Assembly: GCA_017880715.1 (NCBI GenBank)
Contig: JADGRT010000025.1
Location: forward strand, 1 to 14,926
Length of the DNA stretch: 14,926 nucleotides
Reading direction: 5' to 3'
DNA from: Verrucomicrobiia bacterium
Lineage (GTDB): Bacteria > Verrucomicrobiota > Verrucomicrobiia > Limisphaerales > UBA1319
Positions 9,979 to 14,926 of this stretch are shown here, in pieces. The notes under the pieces are model-generated. The model made no database searches. It saw only the letters and a program-made list of their open reading frames with translations, and had not been told where the DNA came from. How positions within the stretch are numbered: the first letter of the stretch is position 1; each line of letters opens with the position of its first letter. Made by a program: the position numbers and the translations under genes.

Positions 9979-9985
9979 AAAAATG
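9954..9985. promoter_or_regulatory. Perfect 32-bp palindrome, probable operator 1
   Basis: The sequence reads the same on both strands for 32 bp. Its core TTTGATCCGATCGGATCAAA is identical to the copy at 10805-10824, and the shared direct identity is 27 bp (9960-9986 against 10805-10831). It overlaps the stop codon of the PaaX-like gene (9975-9977), and the gene's last two codons (TTT TTT) are part of its T-run. The TGATCC/GGATCA arms resemble the TGATTC/GAATCA arms I recall for PaaX sites. The PL11 gene lies about 240 bases downstream on the minus strand. Binding by the neighbouring regulator is inferred. Confidence 0.7.
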
Positions 9986-10760
9986 TATCCTTTGATATTA
10001 GGCTGCCCGCCCGCGCCAACAAGTCGGTTCGTTTCTGCCACACAAGTTTTCCCAGGTAATGGGTGGGCAATAGGGCCGATGGCAGGAGCGGGTCAATGGC
10101 AACGGCGTCCAGCCAGTGAACGCGTTCCCGCTGTGCCCACCGTTGCAACCGCAGTGCCGATGGCTCATTGTTGAGTTTGTCAGCCGGGAACTCCCGGAAC
10201 CCGGCCAGGCACTTTTCATATCGCCGATTGATTTCGGCGAAATTCCACGCTCCGCTCGTAATGGCGTTATCCGAGTCGGCGCCAGCGGATGTAGCCTCAA
10301 AAGTGACGAGCGATTTCACATCGCCACCCGAGGGGTTCAGATTCTTAACTAATTCATCAACCGGACAAGGCGTGATCCATAGGCTTTTCTGCAAGCAGCC
10401 AAACCAATGGGCTCGCAACAGTCGGCGCAGGCGCAAGCGGGCGCCTGGCTGGCTTTCCGGCACATCAAAGACGACGAGTCGCCATCGTCCATCCCAGCGC
10501 CGGCTCCACCACTGCGCCGGATCCCGCCCGCCCAGGACGTGAAGCCTTCCTTTTTGTGTGAGCCGGTAAATACGCTGCACGGTTGGGCCGGCCTGTCGCT
10601 CCAGATAGGCCTTATGCTCCAGCCGGGCCAACGTATGCAAATGTCCATTACGATAAGCCCACCCCTCGAAGGATTCCGTCAGATTGCGGAAAGTGGGGTG
10701 CATGAGGGCTTCGGCCGTCCAAAGCAGGTAATACAGCAATTCCTCGGTTTCACTTTTCAT
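9975..10760 (-). CDS. PaaX-like transcriptional regulator
   Basis: This 261-residue cytoplasmic protein has the PaaX layout: an N-terminal winged helix-turn-helix (about 1-75, ending RIYRLTQKGR), a central ferredoxin-like domain related to Cas2 (about 88-140, with WDGRWRLVVFDVPE at 89-102) and a C-terminal domain. PaaX proteins are GntR-like repressors, best known for controlling phenylacetate catabolism and released by phenylacetyl-CoA. Here no paa gene is present; its neighbours are a rhamnogalacturonan lyase, a rhamnosidase and a galactanase. A palindrome sits 45-64 bases before its start and another across its stop, both overlapping predicted promoters. I therefore infer autoregulation and control of the pectin operon, with an unknown inducer, perhaps a sugar-acid or oligosaccharide product. 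No ribosome site is seen before the ATG. Confidence 0.85.
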   Translation of the reverse strand: MKSETEELLYYLLWTAEALMHPTFRNLTESFEGWAYRNGHLHTLARLEHKAYLERQAGPTVQRIYRLTQKGRLHVLGGRDPAQWWSRRWDGRWRLVVFDVPESQPGARLRLRRLLRAHWFGCLQKSLWITPCPVDELVKNLNPSGGDVKSLVTFEATSAGADSDNAITSGAWNFAEINRRYEKCLAGFREFPADKLNNEPSALRLQRWAQRERVHWLDAVAIDPLLPSALLPTHYLGKLVWQKRTDLLARAGSLISKDTFF

Positions 10761-10794
10761 AGAGCGGGAATCAGCCTAACACCTTCCGTTTGCG

Positions 10795-10823
10795 AGTAAA
10801 TAAATTTGATCCGATCGGATCAA
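10795..10823 (-). promoter_or_regulatory. Predicted promoter of the PaaX-like gene
   Basis: On the minus strand, TTGATC (10818-10823) and TTTACT (10795-10800) are separated by 17 bases, with 4 of 6 matches each. The predicted start near 10788 leaves a leader of about 28 bases. Operator 2 covers the -35 and spacer, consistent with self-repression. Confidence 0.45.
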
Positions 10824-10824
10824 A
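10805..10824. promoter_or_regulatory. Perfect 20-bp palindrome, probable operator 2
   Basis: TTTGATCCGATCGGATCAAA is a perfect palindrome. It is identical to the core of operator 1, and the identity continues for seven further bases to 10831. It sits immediately upstream of the PaaX-like gene. Two exact 20-bp palindromes flanking a regulator gene are very unlikely by chance. That it is the regulator's binding site is inferred from position and promoter overlap. Confidence 0.75.
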
Positions 10825-10973
10825 AAAATGTTTGGGCGGTTGGCAGGGACTTTTTGGCGGTGAGGTGGGCGTTGCCTGATTGCGGTTCTTCTCGCGGCGG
10901 GCATTCGGGAGTCCACCTCGGTTTGGCAGAGCGGCTTGAGCGCGAAACGGCCCAGCGCTGGCGTCCGGGTACC

Positions 10974-10994
10974 GGGGTGCGGCCGCTCCACCCC
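10974..10994 (-). terminator. Weak stem-loop after the galactanase
   Basis: GGGGTG (10974-10979) pairs with CACCCC (10989-10994) around a 9-base loop, 30 bases beyond the galactanase stop. There is no T-run, so it is at best a weak or factor-assisted terminator. Nothing else is recognisable in 10832-11023. Confidence 0.25.
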
Positions 10995-11023
10995 GTCTCC
11001 CCGTTCGGTAGGTTGAAGCAGAC

Positions 11024-12097
11024 CTATTTCCGGGTGAACCGGTCGAACACGGTCATCACCGGCAGCGCGTTTCCGTCCTCATCGAAGAAACCGCGGCTGC
11101 GCAAACCGCCCGTCACCGCCGGTTCCCACCAGAAGACCCCGAGGCCGCGATGATTCGGGGTGCTTAGCACGATGCGGTTTACCTCGTCCAGGAATTCCTT
11201 CTGACCTTCCGGGGTTTCGGGGAAAGGCCCGTTTCGTTTCCGGTATTCGGTCGGCCGCCAGCAATAAGCCACCTCCACCAGCACGATGTCTTTCTGATAC
11301 TCGTTGGCCATGAAAGCCAGGTTTTCGCGCAGGTCCAACAAGGATCCATGCCACCAAGGATAGTAAGATTGTCCAATGACATCGTAATTCACGCGATAAG
11401 AATTCAACTTATCGAAAAACGCCTTGGTGGCGGCCTTGTCTCCGCCGCGGTCGATGTGAATCATGATTTTGGGGCGCGGTCCGTTGCCGCGGCCGGCGTC
11501 AACGCCGTTGATGCCCGCTTGTAACAAGTCCGCGAAGTTCTTCCAGTTGTCCGGCAATTTGCCGTCGGGCCAGAGCATCCCGGGAGTGATCTCATTGCCG
11601 ACCTGCACCATGTCGGGCAGCACACCCTCGTCGCGGAAGGCGGCGATGGTATCGCGGGTGTACTCGAAGACCGCCTGGGTCAATTCGGTGTGCGACTTGC
11701 CCTGCCAGGCCTTGGGCATCGTTTGCTTGCCGGGATCGGCCCAAGTGTCGGAGTAATGATAATTCAGCAGGAATTTGTAGCCCAGTTTCTTGGCGTCTTT
11801 CGCCAGGGCGAGGGTGTATTCGAGGTTGTTCGGCAGGCTCGTTGGCGTGTGGAAGAGCCGCAGCCGAATCCAGTTGTAGCCGTGATCCCTGAAGATCTGG
11901 AGACCGGGCTTGGCCGGTCCGTTGTCTTTGAAAACCGTGCCTTTTTCCTCGGCCTGTTTCAAAAAGGAGAGGTCGGCTCCGATGGCGTAGTCGGCGGCGT
12001 GGATGGTCCCTTGCGCGCCCCACGTCCATACGAGAGCCAAAACCAAGGCCGCGCGCCACGGAAACGAGCCGGCGGCGCCTGAATTCATAACGTTCAT
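11024..12097 (-). CDS. GH53 endo-beta-1,4-galactanase, exported
   Basis: This 357-residue enzyme is predicted to hydrolyse beta-1,4-galactan side chains of type I (arabino)galactan attached to rhamnogalacturonan-I. The signal peptide is MNVMNSGAAGSFPWRAALVLALVW, with cleavage expected near IHAAD. GH53 signatures follow: YAIGADLSFLKQ (37-48), NWIRLRLF (75-82), the acid/base E169 in QVGNEITPG and the nucleophile E275 in VLVEVAYCW. SYYPWWHG (244-251) forms the substrate cleft. I chose the ATG at 12097 because the longer upstream frame lacks signal-peptide character; the ATG at 12088 is an equal alternative. It lies 263 bases upstream of the PaaX-like gene on the same strand. No copy of the palindrome is seen at its own promoter, so its control is unclear. 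Length is typical for a catalytic-domain-only member. Confidence 0.95.
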   Translation of the reverse strand: MNVMNSGAAGSFPWRAALVLALVWTWGAQGTIHAADYAIGADLSFLKQAEEKGTVFKDNGPAKPGLQIFRDHGYNWIRLRLFHTPTSLPNNLEYTLALAKDAKKLGYKFLLNYHYSDTWADPGKQTMPKAWQGKSHTELTQAVFEYTRDTIAAFRDEGVLPDMVQVGNEITPGMLWPDGKLPDNWKNFADLLQAGINGVDAGRGNGPRPKIMIHIDRGGDKAATKAFFDKLNSYRVNYDVIGQSYYPWWHGSLLDLRENLAFMANEYQKDIVLVEVAYCWRPTEYRKRNGPFPETPEGQKEFLDEVNRIVLSTPNHRGLGVFWWEPAVTGGLRSRGFFDEDGNALPVMTVFDRFTRK

Positions 12098-12278
12098 GAT
12101 TGACTGAAAAATGGGTTCAACGGCTTGCGGCCAGAGGTTGTATGTCCTCGGTGGGAATTGCACGGCTAAAATTGCCTGAGCCATTGCTTTTGGCTGCCAT
12201 CTCAGGCCCCTTCGTCTTTCGGACGGCCGTGCCAAGTTCGCAAACCTTGATTTCAGTCAAGCATCGGACGAGGGCGTG

Positions 12279-12287
12279 TGCTAATAT
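12279..12287 (+). promoter_or_regulatory. Possible extended -10 promoter of the cupin gene
   Basis: TG-C-TAATAT forms an extended -10 element about 40 bases before the cupin start, with no clear -35. It is the best candidate in the divergent region shared with the galactanase. Confidence 0.25.
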
Positions 12288-12327
12288 GTAGAAGCGAATT
12301 TACTATGGGCCCAGGAATGCCCTCACC

Positions 12328-12696
12328 ATGAAAACCGAACCATCGAATATGCAGCCAAAACTCCCTTCGAACCCCAAAGGACTCCCCGGCGCCCAGGTGG
12401 CTAAAGCCGCGGAGCTTGTCAACTACCAGGACGGAGCGGTTGTCAGTCGCGAGATCCTCAAGAAACCGACCGGGAACGTGACCGTCTTTGCCTTCGACGA
12501 AGGCCAGGGCTTGAGCGAACACACCGCCCCCTTCGACGCGCTGGTGCAGGTGGTGGAAGGGGAGGCGGAAATCAGCATCGCCGGCCAGCCGCAGCGCGTG
12601 CTGGGAGGCGAGATGATACTGATGCCCGCCGGCCAGCCCCACGCGCTCAAGGCAATCCAGCGGTTTAAAATGATACTGACGATGATCCGCTCATGA
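12328..12696 (+). CDS. Small single-domain cupin protein
   Basis: This is a 122-residue cytoplasmic cupin_2 protein and the only clear plus-strand gene in the window. The beta-barrel begins near residue 50. Motif 1 is GLSEHTAPFDALVQVVEG (61-78), in which the usual HxH is HxA (H65, A67). Motif 2 is GEMILMPAGQPH (94-105), matching G(X)5PxG(X)2H with H105. Losing one of the usual metal histidines suggests weak or altered metal binding; this EHTAPFDAL variant is common in small stand-alone cupins. Such proteins bind small ligands or act as isomerases; the substrate here is not determinable. It diverges from the galactanase (about 230 bases) and converges on the unknown gene with a 14-base gap. 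A link to pectin sugars is possible but unsupported. Confidence 0.88.
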   Translation: MKTEPSNMQPKLPSNPKGLPGAQVAKAAELVNYQDGAVVSREILKKPTGNVTVFAFDEGQGLSEHTAPFDALVQVVEGEAEISIAGQPQRVLGGEMILMPAGQPHALKAIQRFKMILTMIRS

Positions 12697-12710
12697 CTGG
12701 CGGGTGCCGG

Positions 12711-13232
12711 TCAAGCCGGGGTGCCGTCACGGTGCGCGGGCAATTCGGATGTCGGGTTGAAGACAAAACAATCGCATCCGGGACACATGAGGGTCGCGGC
12801 ATACTCCGGTTTCAACTGTTGAACATAGGAGGCTTGGGGCGGGAGAGATCTCAATTGAGCGCCCAGGCCCAGGGGTAATCCGATCAAATATTCCCCCGGA
12901 ATGAAAAAACCAAAGCCCGGCAAAAACCAATGCTCGTGGCTGGGGCTCGTCATCGCCGCGTGTTGTAGAACGATGGATTCGTTGACCGGGATCAGCAACG
13001 AAGCTTCATCCGATTTTTGGTTGAGCGAACACATTCCCATATAAACCGCGTGCGTCAGTTTGGCCCGAGGACAAGCGTCAGCCGATAGCCGAGCCTGCAA
13101 GGGGATCTTCACGAAGAGGGTGGAATCACGGCGCAGATGCGCCGCCCACGCGTCCTGCAGCAGGTTTAGCAGCGCGTTGATGTCAAGACGGACGCCGGCG
13201 GCGGCGGCGAACTTGTTGGTGGCTGACTTCAT
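12711..13232 (-). CDS. Hypothetical protein downstream of the cysteine desulfurase
   Basis: I do not recognise this 173-residue protein. It has no signal peptide or membrane segment. The N-terminal half is helical (DINALLNLLQDAWAAHLRR, 18-36); the middle has alternating hydrophobics (SLLIPVNESIVLQH; HWFLPGFGFFIPGEYLIGLP); the C-terminus carries a cysteine cluster, CPGCDC (150-155). I chose the ATG at 13232; a GTG at 13241 would add three residues. It starts 48 bases after the desulfurase stop on the same strand, so it is probably co-transcribed. The cysteine motif and position next to Fe-S assembly genes make metal or Fe-S binding a reasonable guess, not a finding. It converges on the cupin gene. 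Confidence 0.7.
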   Translation of the reverse strand: MKSATNKFAAAAGVRLDINALLNLLQDAWAAHLRRDSTLFVKIPLQARLSADACPRAKLTHAVYMGMCSLNQKSDEASLLIPVNESIVLQHAAMTSPSHEHWFLPGFGFFIPGEYLIGLPLGLGAQLRSLPPQASYVQQLKPEYAATLMCPGCDCFVFNPTSELPAHRDGTPA

Positions 13233-13280
13233 GACCGGCACTCTCGCATGGGTTGAAGCGTTGACTCCAATCTTTTTTCC

Positions 13281-14528
13281 CTAACTGCCAAACAGCTTTC
13301 GGATTTCGCCCAAGACATCGACCAGGCGATCCACCTCGACTTTCGTGTTGTAGAAATAGAAGCTGGCGCGCGCCGTTGCCTCAATGCCCAGCAGTTTCAT
13401 CAGCGGTTGGTTGCAATGATGACCGCCTCGCAACGCCAGACCGAACTGGTCCGCCACGGTTACGAGGTCGTGAGCGTGAACCGACTCCATCAAAAAGCTG
13501 ACCAAGCCCGCCCGCCCGGTGGAGGGTCCCAGCACCTGGATGCCTTTCATCGACGAGAGCCGGTCATAGGCATAGCCCGCCAATTCCTGATCGTGTTTGA
13601 AAATGTCGTTTCGTCCGATGGCATCCAGATAGTCCATGGCGGCATGCAGGCCAATGGCCCCGGCGATGTGGGGAGTGCCCGCCTCGAATTTATGAGGCAA
13701 TTGGTTCCAGGTGCTGTGATCGTAATCCACGCTGGCAATCATATCTCCCCCAGTCTGGTAAGGCGGCATGGCCTCCAGGCGCTCGCGACGGCCATAGAGC
13801 ACGCCAATCCCCGTGGGTCCGCAAAGTTTGTGCCCCGAAAAGGCCAGGAAATCGCAACCGATGGCCTGCACATCCAGGCAAAGATGGCCCGCGCTTTGAG
13901 CGGCGTCGATCAAAGTGGTGACTCCGAGTTCGCGCGCCCGGCCGCAGATTTCCGCCACGGGATTGACCGTGCCCAAGGTATTGGAAATATGCGTCATCGC
14001 CAGCACCTTGGTGCCTTGGGTCAAATAGGAATCAAGCTGGCTGAGATCCAATAACCCGTCTCGTCCGGTGATGGGCAGATAGAGGAGTTGAGCGCCGGTC
14101 CGCTGTGCCAGCAATTGCCAGGGAACAAGGTTGCTGTGATGCTCCATCTGCGTCAGCAGAATCCGGTCCCCCGGCTTGAGATGTTCGGTTCCCCAGGAGT
14201 GCGCCACCAAGTTGATGCCCTCGGTGGTGCCGCGGGTGAAAACGATTTCCGCCGGTTCCCGGGCATGAATGAATTGCGCGACCCGGCTGCGTGCGCCCTC
14301 GTAGGCCGCGGTAGCCCGGTTGCTCAGTTCGTGAATTCCCCGATGGACGTTGCTGTTGTCGTGCTCGTAGTAGTGCCGCAGGGCGTCGATCACCATCCGC
14401 GGTTTCTGGCTGGTGGCGGCATTATCGAAATAGACCAGCGGATGGCCGTGGACTTTTTGGCGCAAAACAGGGAAATCGGCGCGTAAGGCGCTCCATTTCC
14501 GGCTCGGTTTTTCGACTAATCGATTCAT
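13281..14528 (-). CDS. sufS: SufS-type cysteine desulfurase
   Basis: This 415-residue class V aminotransferase-fold enzyme is predicted to convert cysteine to alanine and pass persulfide sulfur to Fe-S cluster assembly in the cytoplasm. Key residues are the PLP lysine K234 in SGHKLCGP, the PLP-stacking histidine in MEHHSN (128-133), the PLP-aspartate in LIDAAQS (206-212) and the catalytic cysteine C372 in RGGHHCNQP. The N-terminus (LVYFDNAATSQKP) and C-terminus are complete. I chose the ATG at 14526-14528: it gives the normal SufS length, while the frame extends 47 more codons through a repeat element that encodes no known domain. A SufT-like gene lies upstream on the same strand, supporting a SUF-type role. 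No sufB/C/D is in the window. Confidence 0.95.
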   Translation of the reverse strand: MNRLVEKPSRKWSALRADFPVLRQKVHGHPLVYFDNAATSQKPRMVIDALRHYYEHDNSNVHRGIHELSNRATAAYEGARSRVAQFIHAREPAEIVFTRGTTEGINLVAHSWGTEHLKPGDRILLTQMEHHSNLVPWQLLAQRTGAQLLYLPITGRDGLLDLSQLDSYLTQGTKVLAMTHISNTLGTVNPVAEICGRARELGVTTLIDAAQSAGHLCLDVQAIGCDFLAFSGHKLCGPTGIGVLYGRRERLEAMPPYQTGGDMIASVDYDHSTWNQLPHKFEAGTPHIAGAIGLHAAMDYLDAIGRNDIFKHDQELAGYAYDRLSSMKGIQVLGPSTGRAGLVSFLMESVHAHDLVTVADQFGLALRGGHHCNQPLMKLLGIEATARASFYFYNTKVEVDRLVDVLGEIRKLFGS

Positions 14529-14623
14529 TCTAAATCCGACAGTTAACCCCGCGCTGCTTGACTTCAATCCAAATGGCGCGCGGGCGTCCTCGCCCAAGGT
14601 CACGAAGATTTCATGGTCATCTG

Positions 14624-14722
14624 AAAGCGCCAGAGGACTGGCGCAGTCCAAAACGCTTCGCGAATTCACGGCCGATGCGAGCGGGCGCCAGCTTTTGGAC
14701 TGCGCCAGTCCTCTGGCGCTTT
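14624..14722. repeat. 30-bp perfect inverted repeat with 39-bp spacer
   Basis: The left arm (14624-14653) begins AAAGCGCCAGAGGACTGGCG and the right arm (14693-14722) is its exact reverse complement. The arms also contain internal dyads (CGCCAG/CTGGCG), so each can fold alone or pair with the other. It lies between the SufT-like and SufS genes, in non-coding sequence once the proper SufS start is taken. It looks like an interspersed repeat or a small non-autonomous element; no direct target duplication is evident. Confidence 0.8.
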
Positions 14723-14812
14723 GGGAAGGATTCTTCTGACCTGTCCCTAAGTTCTCTTTGCGTTAATTCAATCGTCGTTTTTAGGTTCATGGCATTGGTG
14801 CCCGGCCAGGTT

Positions 14813-14926
14813 TTACATCAGGCCCAGTTCAAGCTTGGCCGCATCGCTCATCATGGCCTGGCTCCAGGGCGGATCCCACACCAAGTCCACGTTGACCACC
14901 GCGACCCGCGGAAGCTCGAGGATTTT
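14813..14926 (-). CDS. sufT: C-terminal part of a SufT/MIP18 (DUF59) Fe-S assembly protein
   Basis: The last 37 codons are in the window; the rest lies beyond the right edge. The tail contains VNVDLVWDPPW followed by MMSDAAKLELGLM, the characteristic end of SufT/MIP18-family proteins, which help mature Fe-S proteins. The family is also called PaaD-like, but position directly upstream of sufS points to Fe-S assembly, not phenylacetate degradation. A 284-base gap with the inverted repeat separates it from sufS, so they may or may not share a transcript. Confidence 0.85.
   Translation of the reverse strand, partial: KILELPRVAVVNVDLVWDPPWSQAMMSDAAKLELGLM

Noticed and set aside
12174..12207. GCCTGAG/CTCAGGC inverted repeat with 20-base loop upstream of the galactanase
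   Set aside because: A 7-bp stem with a large loop is weak and matches no riboswitch I recognise.
12246..12261. CTTGA/TCAAG dyad as a galactanase operator
   Set aside because: Only 5 bp per arm, unlike the PaaX-linked palindrome, and no good -10 lies at proper spacing.
12882..12896. ATCCGATCAAA as another operator copy
   Set aside because: Only one half matches and it lies inside a coding region.
14813..14926. PaaD of a phenylacetate pathway, which would fit a PaaX regulator
   Set aside because: The C-terminal motif is shared by the whole DUF59/SufT family, the neighbour is sufS, and no paaA-K gene is visible.

Overview
The window looks like a chromosomal stretch from an environmental Verrucomicrobiota bacterium, plausibly near Pedosphaera/Limisphaera. 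This is inference from four things: moderately high GC, secreted plant-polysaccharide enzymes, weak or absent Shine-Dalgarno sequences, and gaps filled with short hairpin-rich interspersed repeats. No rRNA, tRNA, CRISPR array, transposase or phage gene is visible. Nearly all genes lie on the minus strand, so they are described from high to low coordinates.

Right end (12.7-14.9 kb): the C-terminus of a SufT/MIP18-type Fe-S assembly protein, then a SufS-type cysteine desulfurase, then an unrecognised 173-residue protein. A 30-bp perfect inverted repeat sits between the two Fe-S genes and produces a false N-terminal extension of SufS. A small cupin gene on the plus strand converges on the unknown gene and diverges from the galactanase.

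Centre (4.9-12.1 kb): a rhamnogalacturonan-I (pectin) degradation cluster. It contains a secreted GH53 endo-beta-1,4-galactanase (side chains), a PaaX-like regulator, a secreted PL11 rhamnogalacturonan lyase (backbone) and a secreted GH106-type alpha-L-rhamnosidase. The regulator gene has the same 20-bp perfect palindrome (TTTGATCCGATCGGATCAAA) just upstream of its start and again across its own stop codon, upstream of the lyase. At both copies the palindrome overlaps the -35 and spacer of a plausible minus-strand promoter with identical geometry. I infer a compact autoregulated PaaX-family circuit controlling pectin genes. The lyase start overlaps (ATGA) the stop of a 36-codon membrane-peptide ORF, suggesting translational coupling. 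No transporter, SusC/SusD pair or phenylacetate gene is present.

Left-centre (1-4.6 kb): a macro-domain (ADP-ribose-type) hydrolase, then a large exported protein with two beta-helix domains resembling GH55, fused to a C-terminal SMP-30/NHL-like beta-propeller. Downstream lies an inverted pair of REP/BIME-like hairpin units, possible gene remnants, and finally a small gene that overlaps the start of a cut-off, possibly nucleotidyltransferase-like gene.

Gaps over 300 bases: 292-995 holds a candidate promoter, a possible broken gene and the BIME-like repeat; 340-432 shows nothing I can name. 4621-4954 holds a triple-hairpin repeat and no convincing gene. Shorter gaps (9713-9974, 10761-11023, 12098-12327, 14529-14812) hold the features listed, or nothing recognisable.
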